A stretch of DNA of 64,000 bases from Methanomassiliicoccus sp. Its GTDB lineage: Archaea; Thermoplasmatota; Thermoplasmata; Methanomassiliicoccales; Methanomassiliicoccaceae. How positions within the stretch are numbered: position 1 is the first letter of the stretch; every line of letters begins with the position of its first letter. The translations under genes and the position numbers were made by a program. Location of the stretch: contig JAAYAX010000014.1 in the NCBI GenBank assembly GCA_012719175.1, positions 62,001 to 126,000 on the forward strand, written 5' to 3'. A model generated the notes under the pieces. The model was not told where the DNA came from and did no database searches. It was given only the letters and a program-made list of their open reading frames with translations. Shown piece by piece: positions 51,190 through 60,744 of this stretch.

Positions 51190-54100
51190 AAGGTCCCCTC
51201 CTCCATCTTTTCATCTGGTATCCTGAGCTCGGGCTGGAATTCCCTCACATCGGTGACGTTGGGCCGCATGAGAACATGCGATATCCCTCCCTCCTGCTTG
51301 GTTACTCCGATAATGTGGTCTGCTTTGGTGAGAGTGATCTTGCGCAAGGATATCTGAACGAACTGTGCGGTCTTGGATGATTTCTGAACCCGCCTGGCCA
51401 CCATGTCCGCGTTGATGCCGTCCAGGAACATATCGACCTCATCGAGAAGGTAGAACGGCGATGGCTGGTACTCCTGGATGGCGAATATGAACGCCAGCGC
51501 GGTGAGCGATTTCTCACCTCCGCTGAGCGCCTCCAGCCTCAGGACCTTTCCCTGCTTGGGCTTGGCCCTTATGGCCATCCCTCCCTGGAAGGGCTCCTCC
51601 TTGTTCTCCATGATGAGCTCCGCCTCACCGCCCTGCGAGAGCTCAGCATAAGCCTTCCTGAAATTGAAGTTCACAGCCTCGAAGACCTTGTTCAGCGAGG
51701 TCTTCTTCTTGGTGTTCAGCTCGTTCTCCAGGCGGAGCAGGTCCTTCCTCTGGGCCTCAAGCCTTGCGGACTCGCCGGACAGCTCATCGAACCTCCTCTT
51801 CCGTTCCTCGTAATCGTCGACCGCCTTGAGGTTGACCGGGCCCATGGTGTTGATGGCATTATCGCACTGGCGGATAGTGTCCCGCAGGACCTCCATGGAG
51901 GGTATGGGAAGAACGACCTCCACGTTGAGCTGCTTGAGCTCCTCCTCCAGCTCCTTCATCCTCGCCTGTCCCTGGGCGATGCGGGTGTTGAGCCCGACGA
52001 TTATCTCCCCTTTGGTCTCGACCGCCCCCGAGAGGTTGTCGCGCTCCCCCTCAAGGGATGTCTTCTCACGGAAGATGCTCTCCTTCTTCTGTCTCAGCCC
52101 GTTCATCTCCTCACCCATGGAGTCCTCGATCTTCCTAAGGGCCACCAGCTCCGTCCGGGAGCGGGCCGCCAGAGCTACCGCCTCCTCCCTGTCCTGCTTG
52201 AGTTTGGACAGCTTCTCCTCGGTCTGCCTCTGTGCCGCCACCAACTCTTCTACACGCTTCTGGGTGAGCTTGATCCGCGCATCCAAGGTGTCCCTCTCCG
52301 AGCGCAGTTCAGAGGTGCTCCCGGTCAGGTCGGCCACCTCGGCCTGCAATGCTTTGAGCTTGAGGGACATCTCCTTGGGGGCAAGCTTCTCCATCCTCGC
52401 CCGGGCCTCATCACGCCCGGTGCGACGGGTAATGATCTCCTCCTCTCCTTCCCTCATACTTTCCGTGAGCTGCTTTACCGCCGCAGCGGTCTGGGCCATC
52501 TCCACCTGTTTCTTCTCCCGCTCGGAGCGTAGGATGGCCAGCTTCGAGCGTATCTCTTCTCTCTGGCCCTCCAGGGCCTTCAGGGTCACCGACGAAGCGC
52601 CTCCCGCCCCCGTGATCTCCCTGATCCTTCCCTCCAGCGCAAGCATGTCTGCCCGCAACTGGCGCAGCTCCTCGTGCGATCGGTTGGAAGCTTCAATGGC
52701 GGCATCCAGTTTTGCGGATACCTCCTCCAGACGTCCTTTGGAAGCCGCTCCGAACTTCAGCTGGGACTGCTCCACGTTCCCCCCGACCATGGCCCCCGAT
52801 GCCTCCAAGAGCTCTCCCCCAGAGGTGACCAGGCGCACTCCGCCCATCAGGCGACGCGCCCTATCCAGCGTGTCCACGACCACTGTGTCGCCGAGCACAT
52901 ACCAGAACGCGGCACGGTACTTCTCATCGAACTTGACCAGATCGATGGCGAACCCCACAGCCTCCTTGGCGGCCATGATGGCCTTTCCCCTTGGCCGGCC
53001 GTCAAGCATCTTTGTGAGCGGAAGGAACGTAGCCCTGCCGAAACCGTATCTCTTTAGGTGCTGGATGCACTGTGAGGCCACCTCGTCGTCATCGACCACG
53101 ATGGCCTGCATGCGGTTTCCGGCCGCCACGTTGAGGGCGGTCTGGTACTGGGGATCTACCTCCGCGAGCTCCGCGATGGTTCCGTGGATCCCCCGGATGG
53201 TCCTGCTATCTCTGGCCTCGATTATCCCGCGCACCGCCCGATTATACCCCCGGGCTATCTCCCCTGCGGCCTCCTCCTCAGCCTTCAGTCGGGAGAGTTC
53301 GCGATGAAGGGCCTTTATGGCCTGCTCCAGCTCGTCGGACTCGCGTGATATCCGGGACTCGGCGTTCCTCTTCTGCAGATACTCCTCTTGCAGGCCCTTG
53401 AGCTCCTTCCCCGATCCCCGGTCCTGGTCCTTGATCTCCCTGATCCTCCACTCCAGGTCCGTTACCCCGAACTCCTGGGCCTTGATGTCCTCATCCACGG
53501 CAGAGAGGTCGGCCTCCATTCGTTGGACCCGCCCCTCCAGGCGCTCCCTCTCCATTCCCTGGCGGTTCAGCACCCCCTCACGGTCGCGAACGTCCTTCTC
53601 CTTGCTGGCAATGTCCTTCTCCAGTTCTGCCAGCTCGGTGTCGCATGCACTTATCTGACCCTGTACATCAGCAAGGGCCTCCTTGCACTTGACGAGGTCA
53701 GCGACCTTCCTCCCCAGAAGTTTGGCCTTCTCATCATACTGGGAGATCATCGACCGCACCTCAGAGGATGTTGTATCATTGTCCTCCTTAAGTGCCACCT
53801 GCTGCTCCTTCAGGTCCACCATGGTCGCGTCAGCGTTGGCAACGCGATCGTCCGACCGCGCCACCAAGATCCTTATGGCATCGATCTTCTCCTTGAGATC
53901 GCGGAACTCCTTACCGCCCTTGGCGTCCAGTTCCTTGTCCACTGCCACCATGGACTCATCCAGCTGCTTCACTCTCTCTGCGATCTGGACCTTGCGGTCC
54001 CGCAGCTTGCGTATCTCGGCCTCGATGTTGCCAATCTGCCGCTGCGTGCTGGAGATGTCCGCTTCCGCTGCCTCCCGCTGCCGGTGCGCCAGCTGGGCCT

Positions 54101-54791
54101 TGGAGCGTACAAGGGTCTCCTTGGTTCGCAGATAGGTCATCGCCACCTCCCTCTCCTGCTCTAGCTGGTCTATCTGCCGCTGAAGCTCGGAGAGTATGAT
54201 GGATATGCGGTCTATGTTGGCGTCGGTCTCGTCCCTCTCCCGCTGGGCCTTGAGGATCTCCTCATCGAACTTGGATATCCCAGATATGTCCTCGAGGACG
54301 CGCCTTCTCTCGAGGTTGGACATCGTTACCATCCTGGTTACGTCCCCCTGCTGCACGAAGTTGTATCCGTCCGCGCTGATGCGGGCGTTGGACAGGAGCA
54401 TATCGAACTCGGACAGGGATGACTTTCTGTCATTAACGTAGAAATATGAGCTGTATCCGTCCCCCTCAGAGGAGAGCTTGATAAGGCGAGTGAGGCGGAC
54501 AAGGTCATCATCGATGGGGATCATGCGGTCCTTGTTGTCGAACACCAGCGAGACCTTGCAATAGTTGGCCGGCTGCTTATTGTTCCCTCCATTGAATATG
54601 AGGTCAGTAAGCCTTCCAGCGCGAATAGCACGGGAGCTCTTGGGACCGAGCACGAATAGAATAGCGTCAGAGATGTTGGATTTGCCAGAACCGTTGGGAC
54701 CTGTGACCGCAGTATAGCCTTCCAGCAGGGGCACTGAAAGCTTCTTACCGAAAGACTTGAAGTTCTCTAGCTCAATCTGTTTAAGGTACAT
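51186..54791 (-). CDS. smc: Chromosome condensation ATPase SMC
   Basis: A 1201-residue SMC. Head: Walker A TGPNGSGKSNISDAI (about 29-43) and, near the C-terminus, signature LSGGEKSLTALAF, Walker B YLLDEVDMFLDGIN and the D-loop. Two long coiled coils (about 165-500 and 690-1030) flank a hinge around residues 510-680 (TIRGIHGTIAELAEV and GRATFLPL). It extrudes DNA loops with ScpA and ScpB. TATA-like TTATTATATATGG lies about 110-125 bases upstream. Confidence 0.97.
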   Translation of the reverse strand: MYLKQIELENFKSFGKKLSVPLLEGYTAVTGPNGSGKSNISDAILFVLGPKSSRAIRAGRLTDLIFNGGNNKQPANYCKVSLVFDNKDRMIPIDDDLVRLTRLIKLSSEGDGYSSYFYVNDRKSSLSEFDMLLSNARISADGYNFVQQGDVTRMVTMSNLERRRVLEDISGISKFDEEILKAQRERDETDANIDRISIILSELQRQIDQLEQEREVAMTYLRTKETLVRSKAQLAHRQREAAEADISSTQRQIGNIEAEIRKLRDRKVQIAERVKQLDESMVAVDKELDAKGGKEFRDLKEKIDAIRILVARSDDRVANADATMVDLKEQQVALKEDNDTTSSEVRSMISQYDEKAKLLGRKVADLVKCKEALADVQGQISACDTELAELEKDIASKEKDVRDREGVLNRQGMERERLEGRVQRMEADLSAVDEDIKAQEFGVTDLEWRIREIKDQDRGSGKELKGLQEEYLQKRNAESRISRESDELEQAIKALHRELSRLKAEEEAAGEIARGYNRAVRGIIEARDSRTIRGIHGTIAELAEVDPQYQTALNVAAGNRMQAIVVDDDEVASQCIQHLKRYGFGRATFLPLTKMLDGRPRGKAIMAAKEAVGFAIDLVKFDEKYRAAFWYVLGDTVVVDTLDRARRLMGGVRLVTSGGELLEASGAMVGGNVEQSQLKFGAASKGRLEEVSAKLDAAIEASNRSHEELRQLRADMLALEGRIREITGAGGASSVTLKALEGQREEIRSKLAILRSEREKKQVEMAQTAAAVKQLTESMREGEEEIITRRTGRDEARARMEKLAPKEMSLKLKALQAEVADLTGSTSELRSERDTLDARIKLTQKRVEELVAAQRQTEEKLSKLKQDREEAVALAARSRTELVALRKIEDSMGEEMNGLRQKKESIFREKTSLEGERDNLSGAVETKGEIIVGLNTRIAQGQARMKELEEELKQLNVEVVLPIPSMEVLRDTIRQCDNAINTMGPVNLKAVDDYEERKRRFDELSGESARLEAQRKDLLRLENELNTKKKTSLNKVFEAVNFNFRKAYAELSQGGEAELIMENKEEPFQGGMAIRAKPKQGKVLRLEALSGGEKSLTALAFIFAIQEYQPSPFYLLDEVDMFLDGINADMVARRVQKSSKTAQFVQISLRKITLTKADHIIGVTKQEGGISHVLMRPNVTDVREFQPELRIPDEKMEEGTL

Positions 54792-55217
54792 CTGGCCTTC
54801 AACCCCCGCATACGGAGGCGGAAGAAGGAGCCAATCCTGGCATGGTCCCTACTCGCGCATCCCATCGAACCGGTCCGACGATTGTCGGACAATAGAAAAC
54901 AAATGGGAATCGTCCATATATAATAATTGTTGCCACGTTATTAAAAATGGGCCTCTGGGTGATCCTTTTCGTTGTTTTCATTTTCCGCCATGACGTGTGA
55001 TCAGAGGACCGGCCTGCATATAGCCAGCACGTTCAACAAGGGATGGTCTTGGCATACTTAACACTTCGTCGGACATAGCCCTTTCTATCGGTGGTCCGAA
55101 AGTGCTTTTTCTTCTTCAAGAAGGCTTAATGTGCCTACATTTCCCATGGGGGATGGTCCTGGACAGTGAGGATATGATAGCAAACGATATGACCTAGCCC
55201 ACTTCTGTCCACGGACG
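54792..55217. other. Intergenic region, 426 bases, between smc and PIG-L genes
   Basis: Divergent promoter region. The smc TATA-like element is at about 54913-54927 (minus-strand ATTATTATATAT). No ORF with protein-like composition and no recognised RNA gene was seen in the rest. Confidence 0.5.
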
Positions 55218-55850
55218 ATGTCCAAGATACTCCTGTTATCCCCTCATACCGATGATGTTGAGCTCGGCTGCGGAGGTAGCGTGGCCAAGTTCATAGAGCA
55301 GGGGCATGAGGTGTTGTGGATCGCGTTCTCGGTCGCTGAGGACTCCCTTCCCGCTGATCTGCCCAAGGATACTCTGGCCAGGGAGTTCGAGAAGGTCATC
55401 GACCGTTATGGACTGAAGCCAAATGACAGGGAGATACTGGGGTTCCGGGTCCGGCACATGAGCGAGTATCGGCAGGATGTGCTCGACCACCTCGTGAAGG
55501 TGCGCTCAGAATACGAACCTGACATCGTCATCGGGCCCTCCCTGCACGATTACCATCAGGACCATCAGGTCGTCGCCAACGAGATGATAAGGGCCTTCAA
55601 GACCACCTCCAGCATAATCTCCTATGAGCTACCGTGGAACAACGTCAGGTTCGACAGCCAGCTCTTCATCTCCCTCGATGAAGGCCATCTGCAGAAAAAA
55701 TGGGAGGCCCTCCAGGAATACAGATCGCAGATGCTGCGTTCCCGTGGGTACTTCGACAGGGAGTTCATCTTTGGCACGGCCCGCATGCACGGGGTCCAAT
55801 GCGGCGAGAAGTATGCCGAGGCCTTCGAGGTCATTCGCTGGAGATTATGA
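55218..55850 (+). CDS. PIG-L family zinc deacetylase (LmbE-like)
   Basis: A 210-residue protein of the PIG-L/LmbE group, which removes acetyl groups from N-acetylglucosamine-type sugars. Metal-binding signature PHTDDVELGCGG (H-x-D-D) is at residues 9-20 and the second motif HDYHQDH near residue 115. The start is ATG 55218 without clear ribosome binding site. It is next to the acyl/glycan array and could deacetylate an amino sugar so that the LpxD-like enzyme can acylate it; this is inference. Confidence 0.88.
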   Translation: MSKILLLSPHTDDVELGCGGSVAKFIEQGHEVLWIAFSVAEDSLPADLPKDTLAREFEKVIDRYGLKPNDREILGFRVRHMSEYRQDVLDHLVKVRSEYEPDIVIGPSLHDYHQDHQVVANEMIRAFKTTSSIISYELPWNNVRFDSQLFISLDEGHLQKKWEALQEYRSQMLRSRGYFDREFIFGTARMHGVQCGEKYAEAFEVIRWRL

Positions 55851-55876
55851 TCATCCAGAAACCGTGAGACAACCGC

Positions 55877-56617
55877 CTACATGATCTGGCCGCCATCAAC
55901 GCCATACACCTGACCATTGATGAAGGAGGACCTATCGGACATCAAGAAGAGGGCCACCGAGGCCACCTCATCGGCCGTGCCAGCACGTTTCAGGGGAGTG
56001 TCGACAATGAGCTTCTGACGCACCTCTTCCTTAAGGCCCCGCGTCATGTCCGTGTCGATGAAACCCGGGGCGATGGCGTTGACACAAACGCCTGATTCGC
56101 CCAGCTCCTTGGCCGCGGAGAGGGTCATTCCGATAACGAAGGCCTTGCTGGCCGAATAGGCTGCCTGGCCCCTGTTCCCTCTCCTGCCCACTATGGACGC
56201 CAGGTTGATGATGCGGCCTGACCTCTGCTTCATCATTATCTTGGCGGCCGCACGGAGGCACAAGAAGGAGCCCCGGCAATTGACCGCTATGATGCGATCC
56301 AGTTCCTCGGTGGATGTCATAAGAAGCAGATTGTTGCCCACGATACCCGCGTTATTGACGAGCACGTCCAGTCGACCGAACCTCTCGCGCAAGAATCGGA
56401 ACAGGGCTTGTACTTCAGCCTCTACGGAAACGTCGGCCTTGAAGGTCTCAGCCTTCAGTCCCCGCGACCGCAGCTCCTCGGCCAGACCTTGAGCCTCAGT
56501 TTCGCTGTGGTTGTAGTTGATAACCACGGCCGCTCCCTCCTCCGCCGCTGCACGGGCGATCGCACTCCCTATCCCCCGGCTAGCTCCAGTTACCAGCACG
56601 ACCTTGTCATTCATCAT
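55877..56617 (-). CDS. Short-chain dehydrogenase/reductase (FabG-like)
   Basis: A 246-residue SDR. Cofactor loop VTGASRGIGSAIARA, NNAGIVGNN, active-site Ser in NLASIVG and Tyr/Lys in YSASKAFVIG are all present, and the end is the FabG-type VYGVDGGQIM. FabG enzymes reduce 3-oxoacyl-ACP; with an ACP gene in this array that is a reasonable guess, but sugar or aldehyde reduction is possible. GGAGG lies ten bases before the ATG pair. It overlaps the LuxC-like gene's stop. Confidence 0.85.
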   Translation of the reverse strand: MMNDKVVLVTGASRGIGSAIARAAAEEGAAVVINYNHSETEAQGLAEELRSRGLKAETFKADVSVEAEVQALFRFLRERFGRLDVLVNNAGIVGNNLLLMTSTEELDRIIAVNCRGSFLCLRAAAKIMMKQRSGRIINLASIVGRRGNRGQAAYSASKAFVIGMTLSAAKELGESGVCVNAIAPGFIDTDMTRGLKEEVRQKLIVDTPLKRAGTADEVASVALFLMSDRSSFINGQVYGVDGGQIM

Positions 56618-57911
56618 CTTCAGATCTCCTCCTGATGGTGATCCATCGGACCATTCTGTTCAGCGGCATGAGGCCATCCCAGGGGAGGGTGAAATCGTGC
56701 ATCTCCCCGGGCATCACGAAGCGGTCCACCCCCGCTGCCGATGCCCTGTCCGCGAACGCCCTCGCCCTATCCCGGTCATGGATGCACAGGGCGATGGTCT
56801 GGACCTTCCTAGTTATGTGTGCGATCACATCGTTGAGATCGCTCACCTCGCGCACGAACACGCACCTGCCCTGCACCGGCTCTGGCAGGCCCTCCTCCTG
56901 GTCAAGCAGTATGGTCCATCCCAGGTCCCGGGGCATGATGACGTCACGGTCCTCGGACAGCAGGTAGGTACCGCGGGCACTGATGACCTCCAGGCACTGC
57001 CTCTCCGCCATCTGGGTGTGTCTAAGCTTTACAGGCAGGGCCTCGAAGCCTGTGGCCAGTTCCTCCGCGAGCCTACGGGCGGAGACCGCACCCCGTTCCA
57101 ATATGATCACCTGGGGTGAGGAGCAGGCGGTCTGATCGAAGAGGACCGCGTCCTGCGCCAACTTCTTCAGCGCCTCCTCCGAACTATCCCCTGCCAGGAA
57201 TGCCTGGTCGAAGACCGCCATAGAGTACTTCGGCCCGAATATGATAGTGTCGCACGTCTCCTTCTGCGGCAGGGCAGCGACCGCGCGGACCGCTTCCCCG
57301 CTCCCCCAAGCAACCTTGACGTCCGCGGCCAGGGACAGCATTGTGTTGTCCGCGGCGCTGCTGGAATCAAAGGAGAGCATGCACACCGAACGAACTAAGG
57401 TCGCTCCCATGACCCTCCGGCCCTGTACCTCGATATCTATGCTCTTCAGTTTCTCCAGAACGGCGGTGAGGACCGGTCGATTGATGTCTGACACTTTGAG
57501 TATCGAGGAATTCTTGGAGAGCACGGCCAGCATGAGGGAGAAGAATGACATCACGGGGACGTTGTTGGGAAGCCAGTGGCATGAGGTCCCCCTAGGCTGG
57601 CACCTCATCTCCGTTCCTGGCAGAACACCGATGAACCGGTCGACCCGGTGCCGGTCCCCGTAGTTGAGCTCGCACAACCTCTCCAGGTTATCCGCTCTCA
57701 GCCATAGGCTGATGTATGTGGCCCCGCCCATGCGGCTGAGTTCCGGGTCCTTGATGAGCTGCTTACCCAGGTGAGCGAGCAGGGCGATGATGTCGTCCAT
57801 GGAGAGCGCGCGAAGCTCCTCCCTCCTGCGATCCAGAAGGGCCACCACCGGGCCCAGGTCCGAGATCTCATGGTCCACAGCCTCGCCGTCCAGAAGGAAG
57901 CACTTGGCCAA
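56607..57911 (-). CDS. LuxC-like acyl reductase
   Basis: About 434 residues, resembling LuxC, the fatty acid reductase that converts an acyl thioester to aldehyde. The catalytic Cys lies in VLFDQTACSSPQVI (DQxACSSPQ), and HWLPNNVPVMSFFSLMLAVLSKNSS is a nucleotide-binding region. TTG 57911 is chosen since it follows AGGGAG and just overlaps the LuxE stop at 57916-57918; a longer frame runs upstream through LuxE but lacks protein-like sequence. It should act with the LuxE-like protein next to it. Substrate probably ACP- or CoA-bound acyl. Confidence 0.8.
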   Translation of the reverse strand: MAKCFLLDGEAVDHEISDLGPVVALLDRRREELRALSMDDIIALLAHLGKQLIKDPELSRMGGATYISLWLRADNLERLCELNYGDRHRVDRFIGVLPGTEMRCQPRGTSCHWLPNNVPVMSFFSLMLAVLSKNSSILKVSDINRPVLTAVLEKLKSIDIEVQGRRVMGATLVRSVCMLSFDSSSAADNTMLSLAADVKVAWGSGEAVRAVAALPQKETCDTIIFGPKYSMAVFDQAFLAGDSSEEALKKLAQDAVLFDQTACSSPQVIILERGAVSARRLAEELATGFEALPVKLRHTQMAERQCLEVISARGTYLLSEDRDVIMPRDLGWTILLDQEEGLPEPVQGRCVFVREVSDLNDVIAHITRKVQTIALCIHDRDRARAFADRASAAGVDRFVMPGEMHDFTLPWDGLMPLNRMVRWITIRRRSEDDE

Positions 57912-57915
57912 CCTC

Positions 57916-59016
57916 TCACCGCTCCCTGAAGGTATCCCCGCAGCCTCGTGCTTCGGCCTGTTCCGCCCTACCTTCCACCACGAAGTACCGTCCCTTCCGT
58001 CCGCAGGGGCAGTCATCGATGCCCAGCAGCCGGCCGACGTCCTCCGTGAGCACGGCCTGACTGTAGTAGCTGTCGCCCAGAACGCTCATCACCTCGATCA
58101 GACCCCGCTCCCCCACACGGCATTCCTCCATCGTCCGGACATCACGCATGATGACATGGCCGAAGACCGGCACGTGCTTGTGGCCAATCTCGCAATCTAC
58201 GAAGATGACCCCGGTCTGCTCTGCCATTCCGTAGAAGTCCCTTACTTCGGTCGGGGGGCAGCCGAGAAGCCCGGCCAGCCTCTGGGAGAACACCTCCCTG
58301 CTGATCTTCTGGTCCTTCAGCTTCTTCCACCCCCCTCCATGGAACACCACTGCCCGAGGAAGTTCCAGCTGGTGCTGCCGCTCCTCCATTTCCTTGCAGA
58401 ACACCGACCATATGATGAAGGTGAAACCGAAGACGTACACCTCCTGGGTCTCGGCCAGGCGCCGCGCCTTTTCCAGTGCCTGCTCGTCCAGGACCAGCCT
58501 GCCCTCCTCCTCCCTAAGAAGATAAACGATGTCCTTGGCAAATATCGACAGACCCCGGACCCCTGCCCCCCTAGCGGTGAGCTCGCGGGTGGGGCTGTTC
58601 ACCCCCGGGTGGTCTATTACCAGCATCACTCTTCTCTTGTCCCCAAGATACGCGCCCAGGATTCTCCTAAGCGCCTTGGTCTGGTTGGAAGCGGTGATCT
58701 TGTTCAGGGGTACCACGCTAGCATGCTGGGAGGTGGTTCCACTAGAACGGAGCACCCTGGTCACCTCCGACCTGTCCACTGTGGATAGGTCGAAGCTCTT
58801 GAACATGCGGACAGGGACCGCAGGTACCTCTTCCAGCCCCATCATCCCCTCTGGCTCTAGGCCCAGCTTGGTGTACATCGAGCGGATATGTGGGTTGGAG
58901 CACGCCTTCCGGGCCCCTTGCCGTATCAGAGGCAGAAGCAGTTCCTCCCTCTCCTGCTCATCCAGGGAGTAGGGGGGCATCGTCAGGAGCTCTTCCAGTC
59001 CCACCTCATCGGACAT
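57916..59016 (-). CDS. LuxE-like acyl-protein synthetase
   Basis: About 366 residues, related to LuxE, which uses ATP to activate an acyl group and pass it to LuxC. Visible are VRMFKSFDL, RSSGTTSQHASVV (P-loop-like motif), YVFGFTFIIWSVF, HGGGWKKLKDQKIS, and DFYGMAEQTGVIFVDC. The ATG at 59016 has GGAGG nine bases upstream and overlaps the ligase gene stop by 11 bases. Next gene is the LuxC-like reductase, as in bacterial lux or O-antigen clusters. Confidence 0.82.
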   Translation of the reverse strand: MSDEVGLEELLTMPPYSLDEQEREELLLPLIRQGARKACSNPHIRSMYTKLGLEPEGMMGLEEVPAVPVRMFKSFDLSTVDRSEVTRVLRSSGTTSQHASVVPLNKITASNQTKALRRILGAYLGDKRRVMLVIDHPGVNSPTRELTARGAGVRGLSIFAKDIVYLLREEEGRLVLDEQALEKARRLAETQEVYVFGFTFIIWSVFCKEMEERQHQLELPRAVVFHGGGWKKLKDQKISREVFSQRLAGLLGCPPTEVRDFYGMAEQTGVIFVDCEIGHKHVPVFGHVIMRDVRTMEECRVGERGLIEVMSVLGDSYYSQAVLTEDVGRLLGIDDCPCGRKGRYFVVEGRAEQAEARGCGDTFRER

Positions 59017-60484
59017 CTCGCTCACCCTCCACCAGCATCTGCCTCAGCCTCACCTTGTCGATCTTGTTGGAGGAGTTCAGGGGCATCTCTTCGAGAAATA
59101 CCACATAGCTTGGGTTCTTGTAGGAAGGGAGCGACCTCCGGCATTCCCTTTGGATCGTCGTTCTCACCGCCTCCTCCTCAGACCCGTCCCTGCAGCGCAC
59201 CACCGCCACAATGGCCTCGCCCAGTATCTCGTCGGGCGTGCTGACCACGGCCACCGTGTCCACGCCCTCCATGGATGCGATGAGGTTCTCTATCTCGTAG
59301 GGTGATACGCGGTAGCCTGCGCACTTGATTATGTCCTTAGAACGCCCCACGACGTAGATGTAGCCGTCCTCGTCCACGGTCGCCAGGTCTCCGGTGTGGT
59401 ATCTCCCGTCCTTCAGCACCGCCACTGTCCCCTCATCGTCCCCATAATACCCCTTCATTATGTTATCGCCGGCGGCTACGATCTCTCCGGTCTCCCCCGG
59501 CATCACCGGCCGACCGTCCTCCCCCAGGACCTCCAGATGCACCCCGGGGATCCCTTTCCCGATGGATGCCATCCTCGCCCGGATCATCTCCGGGGGGAGA
59601 TAGGACATCCTGGCAGTGGCCTCGGTGGCTCCATACATGACGAAGAACCTGACCTCGGGAAGAGAGTCGACGATCATCTGGATGTACCTCGGCTCCAGCT
59701 TACCACCGGCCTGTGTCATGTAACGCAGGCTGGAGAACCTGCGCTGCAGCAGGTCGGAGCGGTTTATAAGGATCTGATAGGTGCTGGGAACACCTGCGAG
59801 GCCAGTGCACTGATACTTCTCGATCTCATCCAGTATCGCTCCCAGGAAGATGCTGTTGCTGATGGTTAGGCTCCCCCCGACCCGCAGGTGAGTATGGAGA
59901 AGGGATGCTCCATAGCAGTAGTAGAACGGCAGGACCACCATCATGCGGTCCCGCGAGGTCAGCTCTAGGTATTGGATGATGGAGGTGGTGTTGGCTATTA
60001 GATTGCCGTGGGTGATCATCACCCCCTTCTTGGTGCCGGTGCTCCCGGAGGTGAAGACCACTGTCGCCAGATCATCACTTCTAACGTGGGGACGGAGGTC
60101 CTCCACGTCTTCCTCGGGCAGATCGGCCTCGGTTAGGGTAGGGATACCGGAAACGGCCTTGGTGGAAAGACGCTGCTGCATGAACGCACCCACCGGACGG
60201 CAGGATGACATCAGGGCGGCCAGCTCCTCCTTGCCGACCCTGGTCTCCACTAGCAGAGGTATGTTCCCGCTCCTCATCAAGGAAAGGTATGAGACCACGA
60301 AGAAAACGCTGTTGTCCGCCAGTAGGAGGAACTCCTTTCCAGAGCCGTAGCGCCAGGATATCCATTTGGACGTCCTTTCAACGCGCTCGTACAGCTCGCG
60401 GTAGCTCAATCTCTCCTTCGCTCCAGTGATGAAGCATCCCTCGCTCTCTCGAGAGCTGGCGAACAGGAACTCGACGAAGTTCAT
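59006..60484 (-). CDS. AMP-dependent acyl ligase (acyl-CoA/acyl-ACP synthetase family)
   Basis: A 492-residue ANL-superfamily adenylating enzyme. P-loop VFTSGSTGTKKGVMITHGN, A5 region MYGATEATARMSYL, A7-A8 YHTGDLATVDEDGYIYVVGRSKDIIKCAGYRVSP and the C-terminal catalytic Lys in NSSNKIDKVRLRQML are all present. It should activate a carboxylic acid for transfer to the ACP encoded just upstream. It starts at ATG 60484, 11 bases after the ACP stop. Confidence 0.92.
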   Translation of the reverse strand: MNFVEFLFASSRESEGCFITGAKERLSYRELYERVERTSKWISWRYGSGKEFLLLADNSVFFVVSYLSLMRSGNIPLLVETRVGKEELAALMSSCRPVGAFMQQRLSTKAVSGIPTLTEADLPEEDVEDLRPHVRSDDLATVVFTSGSTGTKKGVMITHGNLIANTTSIIQYLELTSRDRMMVVLPFYYCYGASLLHTHLRVGGSLTISNSIFLGAILDEIEKYQCTGLAGVPSTYQILINRSDLLQRRFSSLRYMTQAGGKLEPRYIQMIVDSLPEVRFFVMYGATEATARMSYLPPEMIRARMASIGKGIPGVHLEVLGEDGRPVMPGETGEIVAAGDNIMKGYYGDDEGTVAVLKDGRYHTGDLATVDEDGYIYVVGRSKDIIKCAGYRVSPYEIENLIASMEGVDTVAVVSTPDEILGEAIVAVVRCRDGSEEEAVRTTIQRECRRSLPSYKNPSYVVFLEEMPLNSSNKIDKVRLRQMLVEGERDVR

Positions 60485-60495
60485 CTGCTCTCACA

Positions 60496-60744
60496 TCAGG
60501 AAGGTGATACTATGTACCTGCCGACGATGGCCTTTGCTTTTCCGAAGTTCTCCATGCCTATGATGTCATCGACCTCCAGCTCGATGGAGAAGGCCTCCTC
60601 GATGCGGGAGACTATCTTGAGATGGGTCAACGAGTCCCACGCCTCCAGTTCGTTGTACGCGGTCGAGTCGACCAGTTCCTCTTCAGAAATGCTAAGCTCC
60701 TCGCGGAAGATCGCTCTCAAAGTCTTGATTTGGTCTTCGTTCAT
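60496..60744 (-). CDS. Acyl carrier protein
   Basis: About 82 residues, acidic, four-helix ACP. The phosphopantetheine Ser is in EAWDSLTHLKIVSRIEEAF. The start is ATG 60744: GAGGG lies nine bases upstream, whereas the first ATGs of the frame touch it. Its first 53 bases lie inside the 3' end of the acpS gene, so the two are closely coupled. ACPs are uncommon in archaea, which do not use type II fatty acid synthesis, so it must serve the local acyl pathway. Confidence 0.92.
   Translation of the reverse strand: MNEDQIKTLRAIFREELSISEEELVDSTAYNELEAWDSLTHLKIVSRIEEAFSIELEVDDIIGMENFGKAKAIVGRYIVSPS

Noticed and set aside
51826-53307. Long plus-strand open frame (493 codons) opposite smc
   Set aside because: It is Ser/Arg-rich low-complexity sequence created by the coiled-coil codons of SMC on the other strand.
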